Source: Symbiodinium microadriaticum (taxonomy: Eukaryota > Sar > Dinophyceae > Suessiales > Symbiodiniaceae). From it: a stretch of 64,000 nucleotides of DNA. The position numbers were made by a program, and so were the translations under genes. Below, one piece after another: positions 20,901 to 32,900 of this stretch; positions within the stretch are counted from its first letter, which is position 1, and each line of letters begins with the position of its first letter. A model generated the notes under the pieces. That model was not told the DNA's origin. It saw only the letters and a program-made list of their open reading frames with translations, and ran no database searches. The stretch is from assembly GCA_001939145.1 (NCBI GenBank), contig LSRX01001375.1, forward strand, positions 1 through 64,000, written 5' to 3'.

Positions 20901-23900
20901 GAAGGCTTCCTCATTTCTTGATCACGGTCGGCCTTCAGGATTGGGCTGAGTGGTCCGCCTGCGAGCCCTATTGCTCTGGGAACAAGACGCGGGGTCGGAG
21001 CATCGTCACCGAAGCAGCTCATGGCGGCGTCGCTTGTACAAAAGAGGAGCGGGCACATGCTTGAGTCTTTGAGGGTCCAAGGGCTCAGTGTCAGGGTGCT
21101 TGGCTTTCGGCCTTCGTGTGCTGTGCAGGAGCTGAAGGAGCAGAAGGCTCGCGCGTTCTCCTTCGCACGGATGTCCGCTTTTTCACTCTTGGGCAGGCCT
21201 GTGCGAACTTCTGCATGGACTGCCAAGTTTCGGATTGGACGGAATGGGACGCCTGCAGCGTGACTTGTGGCGGTGGGCGCACCAATCGGACGCGGACGGA
21301 GACGTGCCCTGGCGAGTCGGGTCTTCACTCGTTCTGGAAGTCCGAAGATTGTTCGTTGTTATGGGAGGTACGTGAACCGGCCGAATCTGACCGCCGGGAG
21401 TCTGCTGGAGGTAGGGGTGTGGGCGCTTCAAGGACGACACAGAGAGGGGTTTTGGGGGGCGTTCGTGAGGTCGGAGCTGCCTCGGCGGCCTTCGGCTACG
21501 AGAAGCGGCTGGGCGTCAGGCCAGGCTGGGCGATGCTGGGCTCAGTGCCGAGCCGCACTCTGCAGGTGCACGGCCGAAAGCCTGGGGCCAAAGAAGAAGG
21601 AGTTTCTTCCGGCCAGGGCTGAGAGGAAATGCAGCGGCTCGGCCGATCGGGCAGATCCCGTCACCGAAAGCAGCCATGAGTCGAGTCAGGCAACGATCCA
21701 ACCTGCTATGCACTCTACGACAGAGACTGCGATGGTGGCCTCAGGGTCCCCTGGCTTCCGGTGTCCAGAATGTTGGAATAGGCAGGATCATTTTTCGATG
21801 GACCTGTTATGTGTGTGCCGGTTGAGGGAATGATGTCGTGTTGAGATGCAGAGTTTGCTAGCGATCATGCTGGAACTTACGACGCCTGCTTTAGGTTCTC
21901 GTAGATTTAATCTTTACTTCACGACACGAGTCACTCCTTTCCTGCACTGTGGCCGTCCTGTCCTCCCGTCCTCCACGCCAGCACTCCTCAAGACCAGGCC
22001 GAGAGCAGAGCAACATGCAAGTTCTACTCGCCAATTCGGCTCGCCTTACTCGTTGCTTGGGCGGCCGCCCGCACGAAAAGCATGTTTACCTCACGTTTGG
22101 CCTCGGACATCCCCTAAAATTCCACCAACCTCTTCACTATGATTTAAACTCCATGGTTCGATGATCCAGAGACAGCTGTTGCCGCCTCTTGTGCTTCAGG
22201 GGTTCCAGGTCTCCCCTGCTTTCTAGCGTGACTTGATGACCCCTGCTTTGACTAAGTTTTGCGGAGCCGATTTCGAGCTCGTTCCGGAAGAGGGTTCCTG
22301 TGTCTACGTGAAGAAGGAGATCGGTGAAGGGGTGCCGTGTGACGGCAAGATCTTGGAGGCGACCCAGTGAGCTGCCCTGAAGCTGCCTAGTTGCAATCGC
22401 TGTTGGCACGTGGTATGCCAGGGCAGCAAGTGCAACATCCAGAAGTGCCCCATCGACTGCAAGTACAAAGCCTCCCTGCTGCAGCGATACTGGCTTTTCA
22501 TCTCTTCTGCCGCTTCTTGTTCCGACTGGTGTCCTTTGTTCAGGACTGGTCTGACTGGGGATCTTGCAATCCGCTCTGTGAGGGAACCCGAAACAGGCGC
22601 GGCATCGGTAGATCCCTGGAGTTGCTTTGGAGCAGCACCAGATGTGCACGGCGCAGGTCTCGAGAGGTGAAGAAGCCGGCTTCCCAAGAGTGTGTGTGTG
22701 TGTGTGTGTGCAAACCCTGTATCCAGGCGTCTTCACTCGACAGTCCTTTGTGTGATTTCGATAGCAGGAGACCTGACAGTCCTTATCAGTCCTTCTTTTT
22801 GATTTCGATAGCAGTGGCACCAGAGATATGTGGCTCGGCCTGGTGCTACGAAGCTCCAGTCACACATCAGGATATGGTCCCAGGACGCCTTGACCACGTA
22901 CCTGCACAATGCTTGTGACGTAGTCTATAAGAGTCGCTGTACACTGGTTATCCTGGATATTCCACTCGAATGTCTGGCCTTCACTGGATATGGCATAGGG
23001 CGGAGCCAATATTCCGTTGTTCATCAGGTCTGGTCTTCGCCTAAACCAAACCAATTCTAACTTTCCGTCGTGTGTGTGTGTGTGTGTGTGATTGTGTGTG
23101 TGTGTGTGTGTGTTTGTGCGCGTGAGCTTTGCATGAAGTTTAGCTGCAGTCAATGAAGGCTCGAGCGTGATGCGTGGAGAGTGCAAGGTATGCTGCTTTT
23201 GGGGGCCAACCCTGTGACAACAAGACTCAATCTGAGGTGGGACCTTTTTGTCGTGTAGAGGTTGACTAGTCGCCGCAGTCGCCCATGAACGCCAGTACAA
23301 GTGGTGTCGCCAGCTGCTCGCATATGTGTCGGTATCGTCGCTGCCAGGAGTGCACCAACGTCTGCGTGGATTGCGAATGGTCTGATTGGACGGCATGGAC
23401 GAACTGCTCTGCAACTTGCGGCGGCGGCATGCAGGTGCATCGATGCAGACGGTTGCGAATCTACAATGCTCCTGTGGTCCTGACTCTGCAAGGAACGAGG
23501 CAGGGGAATCGCCGTGGATGTTGAAGGCTATGGGAAAAACTGCACTGGGGACGCGGAGGAGAAGCAAAAATGCAACACACAGGACATGGGACCCCCTTGG
23601 GTTCGGCCGGCCGAAGATCATGACAAGATGAGGGTAGTAGGCACAGCTCTGTGACAGCTGCCCGTTGATTTGAGTACTGAGCATTGCCTATGTTTCGATA
23701 CTGGTTTTAAGGACGGGCCTTGTCGCAGTGGCGCGTGGATGATCTGATTCGGAAGTTTCGAGCTGTTGGGGGCTGTGAGGACTGTCCGGTCGACTGCGAG
23801 ACGAGTGCTCCCTGGCAGATTCATACCCGGGAGGCCATCTCCATTTCATCCCAAAGCCGGACAAAGCCGGCCTAAGCCTGCAACATCTCAGAGACCAAGA

Positions 23901-26900
23901 GCAACTTCTGCGGTCTGACGGGCACGTGGCATGTAGATTTAGATTCTGTTTGGCCGGGTGGAACCTGGCAGTCGAGTCGATCGAGTCTTGACTAGACACA
24001 CAGAGTCCCGACCTTCTCCCCCCGCGGTGAATGTGGGGTTGTCCAACAAGGACTGGAGTAGCTGGAGCTCCTGCGAGCCCTTCTGCAAGGGCATGCAGAA
24101 CCAGACACGAACCATCACACTGGAGGCTTCCAGGGCTTCGGCTTTTGCAGCATTTCGACTGTGCCTGGAATTCGGGTCGTTGCGACAAGAAGCTTGAGGA
24201 CCCATCGATCATTAACCTTGTCCCGTGCCGCTCGCCCCCCACACAGGATTCAATCCCAGCAGTTGCCGCCAATCTCTGGGTTAAGGGTATGAGTCGGTAT
24301 GAGGCTTTGCAGGCGATCACACTTGTTTGGTGTTTGATGGGTGCTGTCCATTACTCACTTTTGGTTTAACGGCCGAGTGCTTGCAGTCGTATAGCTTAGA
24401 CCGACGGCTTCTGTCGGGTTGGCTATCCGTCGACAGTGTCCTGTATTGGCTTAGGTTTATAAACCTTTGCTTTGGCAGCAGCAACAATTTTAGGGTTTGG
24501 TGCGTTCCGAACATCTTTTGGAATTGCACCCTCAGCAAGCATCACTTGTTTGATCGGTTTGTGCCATTGACCAGGGACCTTGCCACGATTTTCAACCACT
24601 CACCTTTTGTGGTTTGTTGACACGGTTCCGCGGACCTGCAAGTGTTTGCGAACTGCTTTTTTTTTGAGGTTCTTGGTTTGGTGACGGTCACGATTGGAGG
24701 GTTCAACTTGCGAGCAGTCGCGACCTGTTACATCGCAAGCAAGATTTGCTACCCATCACAGGTCAGAGGTTCGGGCCATGTGGTCGAGAGCTGGGGCTTG
24801 GGGATATCCAGACTTCCGGCGTTTTCTTCGGGTTTTTGACTGCTGTTTCTAGGTGTCATGATTGCGCAATATCGTGCCTTTCAGTGAGTCACAGATACAA
24901 CTCTGCCATACTCTCCCGCGGTTGTCTTCAGGTGCGGTTGGGTCAGTTTACCTTCCATCATACTGTGTCCTGTGGTGATCCGCAGTGTTACATCATCTTC
25001 TGGCTATCTTCTTCGTGTTCCGTTTTAGTTGACTGGTCACTGCAGAGTGAAATCGAAGTCGAAAGTGGAAGTAGTTCCGTCAGGGGAGGCAGTTTTTGAT
25101 ACCAGGAGTCACCAACCTCGAGAGCACATGAGCAACTATTCAGACCAGGGCCGTCGGGTGTTCGGATTGCAGCCTGGTCTTGCTAGGTTCACAGCCTATG
25201 GTTGCGGTTTATGTTTGTCTCTTGCGGTGTTGAGGTTCAGCTTTGTGGATCGGGGGTACCAGAAGATCCTCCTCAGTGCACACACGGGGCTTTGCATGTC
25301 GAGTTTGCATGTTCACTAAAGATAAGTACAATCCAAGTGAAAGGTACGCAAGAAGCATTCATATCTCGCCCGGTACCAGAGCTGAAAAAACCATCAAACA
25401 GGCGGCCAATGGCGGCATGGCATGCGGTCCCCTCTTCCACTCCCGTGCGTGCAACAACACATGCCTGGACTGCGTGTGGGCAAATTGGACAGACGCTAGG
25501 AAGCAAGTTTACTCCGAACCCTTTCCTAGTTGCCATCGGAGATATCAGCTTTTCAGGAGTGGGGTCAGTGCTCCGCTTCCTGTGGCGGTGGAGTCCAGTC
25601 CCGCTTCTCGGCCGATTTTTGTCATTCGGTTTCAGTTATTCGCTCGGAGCTGCTGGGTGTGTCAGGAGGACTCCAGTCGAGGTTAGGGTTCCTTGGCAAC
25701 GAATGTTGGGGAAGCCAGGCACCTGTTCAGGACAGCGATGTGCTCGTGTGCAGTGACCCCAAGCCGTTAACTTGTTGCTCGGGCTTGTGAAAGAAGATTT
25801 CGGAAGAGCTGTGACACTAGTCGGTGCAATCACGTGCACTACTGTGCGCGATCTGATGATGCACAACTGTATCACAGCAAGCAAATGAAGTCGAGCACGG
25901 ACACGATTCGCTGTTCATTCTTCAGAGCTTCGTCATCCCTGATTCGGTGTATTTGATGCTGAACAAATTGTGTAGGTTGGTTGGCAACTGTAAGCTTCGC
26001 AGCGACACTGATTGCACAGCCAACGTGCCGCTGCGCCCCAATCAGCCAGTCGTTTGGGCCGTGGACTCTGGGACTCGGTTTCGATGTCAACGCGTTTTTT
26101 GCGGTGGACGTAGACGGTCCCATGTTCTGTAGCGGCCATGGGGTGATGCTTGTTGCTGGGCGCTGTGTGGTTCGTTCACCCTTCATCGGTGTTGGAACCA
26201 GTATGTCAGATGTCAGTATGCTTGCTTGGAGCATGAGGCAGCCGCTACATTTCGCGCCCAAAGGTGGGCGAGGCGGAGGATTGCGAAGGACAAGCGCCAA
26301 CTTAAGTGAAGGGCCGTGCTTCAAGTTCCTTCCCCTGGACCCTTTGCCTCCGAAACTGCTAGGAGTCTAAATGGTAGTCCTACAGAGTGTTGGGGGTTGC
26401 TCCCGCGATGCCCAAGAGGCACAAACATGCAAGAATCCTCGAAGCTGTCATGCTGTTGCCAGTCTGCCGTGTAGCTGCACCATGGGAGTGCGCTTTCAGC
26501 AGCTCGAGGACCCTTGAACGAGACCCAAGCCTGCAACGAGCAGAGCTGTCCGATTGATTGTGTCCTTGCCGACTGGAGCGGATGGTCGGACTGCGATCCC
26601 TACTGCCGCTCTGCCGTAGAGTACGGGTTTCAAGAGCAGATGCCGTCTCGGTGATCTTGCCCTTGCGCTGCCACTATGAGGCATCGGGACCCAGAGCAGG
26701 AATCGCATCGTGGTCACTGCCCCCGAGTTTGGAGGGGTTCCATGTGGGAACCTCTCTGAGACGCAGCGTGGCTGGGTCGGCATTGGATCATTTCAGGCAG
26801 CACTGAAAGTATCGGCAGGCGTATGACTAGTGACTTGCCGGCTTGAGTACCGAGATCTTGAAGGTTTGAGAAGGGTGCACAGCCACTTGCTGGGACATTC

Positions 26901-29900
26901 CTCAACAAACTGCCCGAAACTGGGAGCCAAACGAACTCCAAGACTCAATTGGTCGAAGCCCGGATGATCTCTAAATCAGTCCTAAATCTCAAACTGTGTC
27001 AACTAGCTTCTTGCACTGAAGCCTCAATTGAAGCCTGGCTTTCAGGGTTTCCGTGTGGCTTAGAGTTAAATCTAGTTTCGTCTTGGGCACTGGAGCAACT
27101 GTTGCACAGGCGAGAGGTTGGGGGCTTTGCTCTAAGAACGCTCCTTCCTGGAGTGTTCAGTCATTGCGTGTCTAGCCATGCTACTAGTGCTGGCCCTAAG
27201 TCGTGGCGTGCCGCCAAAAGTCGTAGCAATCCCGCGTCACCTTGCGGAAACGTATTACCAACCCATATAACGCACCACTGTGATAACATCTTGCATGCTT
27301 GTTTGTGCAGCGTCACACTGGGGTTTCGTATTTTCGTGCTAGCCGATCGTTCCATTGGGAATCGAGCGTCTACATGGGACTGGCACATGGGGACTTGCTG
27401 CTTTTGATGTGTTGTGCTGATCTGTGTCTCGAGTGGTTGACTCACCGACGTGTTTCTCGAGCTATTGAAGGCAAAAAAGAGCGTCTACATGCGAAATGGT
27501 TGGTTTTGATTTGCTGCGAGGCCACTGATTTGTTTCTTGAGCGGGTGCTTGCGAAATCGAGCGTTTACATGGGGAGTGCAATCCACTATTTTGACAACAT
27601 CTTGCATGCTTGTTTGTGCAGCGTCACCTTGTGGAAACGTATTAACAACCGTTTACTCCTGATAACATTTTGCATGCTTGTTCTTGCAGCGTCACATTGC
27701 GGAAAAGTATTGCCAGCCCCATACAAACCGCTACTGCGATCACAAGATGCGTGCTTGGTGTGCAGAGTCACCTTGTGGAAACGTACACCCACATGTGGAA
27801 GTCGGCCCTTGTTTTTGTGAGTGGCTGCGGTCATTGGGGGCAAGCTTGCCAGGAAGTCGGGCCCTGTTGAGATGGGGAATGGCTGGTTTTGATGTGGTGT
27901 GCTCTCAGTGACGTGCGTCTCAAGCGGGCACTTGTGGAATCGAGCGTCTACATAGGGACTGGCTGGTTTTGATGTGGTGTGCTGCCACTGATGCGCGTCT
28001 CCATTGGGCACTTGTGGAATCGAGCGTCTAGATGAGGAATGGCTGGTTTTGATGTTGTGTGCTGCCACTGATGCGTGTCTCGAGTGGGCGGTACTTGTGG
28101 AATCGAGCGTCTAGATGGGGAATGGCTGGTTTTGATGTGGTGTGCTGCCTTTGATGTGCGTCTCGAGTGGGTGCTCGTCGAATCGAGCGTCTACAGTAGA
28201 TGGGGAATGACTGGTTGCGATGTGCCGTGACTTGTACCGGTGATGATGTATTGTGAGGACATGAATGTGTGTCTCGAACGGGTGCTTGTCCATTTCGGAG
28301 CTAAGCACATGGCCCGGTGGAAAATAGGCCCAGCTCACCCAAACCAGTCTCGGTCACACTGTTTGGCGTTGGGTGCACGCACACACACACATACTAGCAG
28401 TAGGTTTAAGTCGTCCCTGCCGGGGCGAAGTCGTGCCAACCCCATGCGCCGCAGGGTTTGGGCTAGTTTCAACACTTCTATCATGCGTTGTTTCGCATCC
28501 AGTCTCTAGTTTCTGGCAATGAATCTCCGTCAGTACATTCGCGGAAGCATTTCGTCGTGCTTCTGAATTGCATTTGAATGCCGCCTGTGGGAACATTTCG
28601 GCCGTGGTCCTGCATTGGGGAGGTTTATACTTGGGCGTATGGAACGCTTTATGGAAGGGTTGTAGAAGCGCTCAAAAGGTAGGGTTTCCATAGTTGAGTT
28701 GAACTCTTAGCTGGCACAAACTTCCACCATTGTACTTTACAACAGCTCCGGTTACGAAGCCTTAGGGCAGAGAAATGTTGAACAACTGAAGTCATGGCTT
28801 AAACTTCATGCAGCTACACCCTGGCGTTAGGTTGCACCAACTTCTGCATGGACTGCCAGCTGTCTGACTGGACTGAATGGGCCAGCTGCAGCAAGACCTG
28901 CGCTGGCGGAAGCCAGCACCGCTTGCGGGATGAAGTGTGGCTTGGTCTGATGACTTCTGGCATTCCAACTATCTCTTGCGGCTGCCTGCCAGACATAGTC
29001 ACTGCATACTGCCCCCGCATGCGCTTGATGAGTGTCGGCCACCAGGTATGTGCAACGAATGGCCAGCAGCTTTTCAGCAAAGAGTTTGAGTGGGGAAGTC
29101 TTTCAGGGCGTCTGCACTTGCTGTAAGGGACAGCGTTCTGCTTCTCTGCCAATAAGTAGAGCAGGTTCCAGTCTTCTTGTGTTTGGTTCGTGGGAGACGC
29201 ATCTCGCTTCGGGCAAGCAGTTCGAGTGCCCATGCGTAAGAGGATTACAACGACAAATCGCAGTGACTGCATGGGGGATCTCCGAGCCCAGACTCTGCGA
29301 TTGAGGCCTCATCGAGCTGCAAGCAGGCTCCGCCTCTTCCACAGGCCGACATGCTTCTGGTCGTAGCAGCATGGATGGGGGTGATCTCACCCACAACTCA
29401 AAGTGCTGCATTCTGTCAGGAGCCTGGGGCTACCAAAAGAAGATGGGCGTTAGGCGCCGTCGCTTTTGCTGTGGTGATACAGTGTGAAGATCTACTTGCC
29501 CACCTCAATGACCAAACCGACATCCTGAGCAAACGCCACGTGCGCTTTCCCAGCTGGGCTCAGACGGCGAGTGTGAGCAGGTGCGACCCAAAGCATCAAC
29601 GAAGTGCGAATACCGCCGGGACTCCTCAGGACATCTGAAGTGAAATAGTTCAGTGTGCGGCTTGCTGTTTGGCTTTTGTGCTTCTGCAATTGCAGGAGGC
29701 AGAAGCCTTGTGCAGCGCTGATCCCACTTGCGGAGGCCTTGAGCACGGCGCTACGGGCTCGCTCGCTAGTTTCCTTCGCCCGCTTCTGCCGCGTGCAGGT
29801 TTGTATGACCAGGGCTGTGACAACTGGGTGACACTCTGCGATGCAGACTTCACTCTTGAAAGTGAGGAAGGTTCATGCTCCTACCTCAAGAAGGACCAGG

Positions 29901-32900
29901 GATTTTACGCTCCCGCCTTGATGCATCTATGTCCTGCTGATTCATGTTGCGGAGTTGCTTCATTTAGCCTTTCTCTTCGGGATGTTCTTTGCAATGTAGC
30001 AGGAGATCGGTCAAGGCGTGCCATGCCAAGGGAACATCAGCGAGACGGCGACTTGCAACGAGCAGATGTGTCCGGTGGATTGTGTAATGACAGAGTGGAC
30101 TGAAGCTTGACTGATTTTGGTTTTCGTGGTGCTATTACGACACCGCGACACCGCTTGTCAGTGTGTGTAGAAAAGCAGGGGGAGAACCAGATCGCTTCTT
30201 CTGCGCTCTCAGCCAATGCTTTTGTCTGCTCTGGTCGGTCTTTCTGTCGTCCCGCCCAAATGGCCGGCAGTCTTCTCTACTCCATCCGACGCTTGCTGTA
30301 CTGATTCTGGTCAGCAAAAGTCAGAACAGGTCCCCTGCTCTCGAGGGCTTCATCTGACTTGACGGTAATGTTGACGGGGGGAAACGGGCACAGGGTCACA
30401 AAGTTCCTGTCCAAGCAGACTCGACAAGCTTCTGAAATCCTTGGAAGCTGCCGTATCCGCTGTGGAGCCAGTCGTCGACAGTGTCGTATTCCGCGGAGCG
30501 CTGCTGCCACATTGACAGCCTGGCGGAGACCAAGTGCTTCGGCACTCCGAAAGCACCAAAATACACAGGTGAGTCAATTTCGGATCAAACTTGTCATGCT
30601 GCCCCTCCACTGTTCGCATTTCATATATTGATACCCTTGTGCAAAGTGGTGATGCACATGCCGGCACACTGTCACTGGAGACATTCGTTACTCGTGGTGA
30701 CGATTTTGGAGCATTCCCAGGACTGGTCACCGTGTGATCCCTTTTGCAACGGGACGCAAAAGCGCGAGAGGAACATCACCACGCATGCAGCCTATGGCGG
30801 TGTTCCCTGCGGTCCAAGTCTGGAGGACGGCTTGCAGCTTATGTACAGTCACAGTCACAGTCAGTCAGTCTCTCTGTGTGTGTGTGTGTGTGAAAGCCCT
30901 GACCATTGCTAAGGGTTTCTGGAATATTGACAAGCATCTTTTGTACAGTTGCAGGGGAGTGCGGCATGACTGTGGGACCGCACTCAACGAAGCTACCACA
31001 GTCATGGGATACCTAGTCTGATCGACGGCGTACCTGCAAGCATGGCCAGTCAATTCGAAAGCTCGAATGGCAACCAGGCCAAGCCACAAACCTGGAACGC
31101 TATCTTCGACAAGCTGGTGTGCTGACTTACCTGAGGTTTCTGACAACTACTAAGGTAACATCGTGATGAGTAGGTTGTGGCAGAAGCCGATGGACCAACT
31201 GGATTAAGAGCCATTTCTCCGTGTGCGTGCGTGCGTGTGTGCGTGTATGGATGTGCAGCTTTGGGTTTCGAGGACCAGAGGTGCAGCAACTTCTGTGTCG
31301 ATTGTGCCTGGTCGGACTGGGGCGCTTGGCCGCCGTGCACGGTCTCATGCGGAGGTGGCACAGCCCGCTCCTCAGAGTGCTTTGCACGCCGCTGCTAAGA
31401 CTAGGGTCTTCGAGACTCTCGAGCTCGCAGGCGCAACGAAGCCGTGCCATCGAGACGCCGAAACAAGGAGGTGGCCAAGAGTGCACTGGAAGCGACCAGG
31501 AGACGAAGACCTGCAACGAGCAGGACGGGGATCGACAAAGACAAGGACACAGCTGGAGCTCTGTTGTCTTTGATGCAGGAGTGCCCTGTGGACTGCGAGC
31601 TCGGAAGTTGGACCGCTTGGAACGGCTGTGAGCCTTACTGCGAAGGAGCGGCTTCGCAAACGGTGTGCAATGCCGGAGTCAAAGCACGTCTGTCATCTGA
31701 TCCGAATCTGTCGTAGCAGGTTCGCAGACGCGGCAGCGGAATGTCACACGAAAGGCCGCCTTCGGAGGCAAATCCTGCAATGCCTTGGCGGCTGAAGAGC
31801 CCGACTTCGCGGGCGGTGTGACGAAGCAAATCCGACAGTGCTCAAATCCATGCGGCCCACAGGATTGCCTTTGGTCTAATTGGACTGACACTTGGAAGAT
31901 TTGGAAGGTATTGACGTGGAAGTTAAGGCTTAACAGTTTCTGTGGCTGAGTTGCTGATGGAAGCTGCGATTGTCATGCTTTGGCATCTGAGGACTGGGGT
32001 GAGTGCTCTGCTTCTTGCGGCGGTGGGATCCAGTCCCGCCTCTCCTCCGAAATGAGTTAAGATCTGTCTGTGTCATCTCGGGTGGATCTGGTGTTGGCTC
32101 GGCAAGGGCTGCGAGCCTTACCTCAGAATTTCCGTTGGATGATGTAGAAGTCCCTCAAGACATTTACTGCATTGAAATATCTCTCAATGGACATGCCTTG
32201 TGTTTCCAAGTCGTTTATCATTGCTTCCAAGTCGTTTATTGAGTCTGTTTTCGAAGCCTCCGTTTTGGCAAATCTGGATGAGTCGTCCAGGTATGAAGGG
32301 AGGCATTCGGTGACATAGGCTCTTCGATGAAGGTCAGTGTCTGGAGCTGACAGTTTCAACATCCTCAGATAAATCATGTGAACCAAATCATCAGAAACAA
32401 AACATAACTAGCTGTGCAGCCACAGGTTGGAAGGGCTGAGTTTAATCTAGTGACGTGAGATGATGTGAGCAATCGAAATTTGTGAGTGTTCTCGTGCATA
32501 GACCCTTTGCAGCACGACGATCCTGGTCATCCTTGCGCCATGTTGGACTCTAGGCGACCGTCACATTGCGCGCCCAAAGAGGGGCGAGGCTGAAGATTGC
32601 ACAGGACAGGGTCGACAATTTGATTTAAATTTTCGGCCTATCCGGAACAGGGTTCAGCGAAGGTCTTTTCTCTGTTGCTCTCTGCGTCAAGTTTTGGCTG
32701 AGAGTTCATGATCTACTTTTGACGTCGAGGACCCTTTAACGAGACACAGGCTTGCAACGAGAAGAGCTGCCCCATCGATTGTGTCCTTGCCGACTGGAGC
32801 GGATGGTCGGACTGCGATCCCTATTGACGCTCGCCCGCAGAGCAGGGTCCTGGTGTTCTGCATCCCAACTGACGTGAACGTATGCTGCCAGCAGCGCAAG

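Larger units (their letters stand above)
25557..31886 (+). repeat. Segmental tandem duplication, copy 1
   Basis: This run of TSP1/PAN exons recurs in the same order at 31992-35546. Shared landmarks include CSASCGGG(V/I)QSR, NETQACNE, NRIVVTAPEFGG, CMDCQLSDW, EAEALCSADPTCGG, GNISETATCN, RERNITTHAA, AIETPKQGGG and AAEEPDF. Copy 1 is longer mainly because of minisatellites in the intron 26768-28830. Confidence 0.88.

Noticed and set aside
30102-30720. Stop codons directly after several TSP1 linker exons read as gene ends
   Set aside because: Homologous modules show these are GA-donor introns; the frame continues at the next AG|G acceptor.
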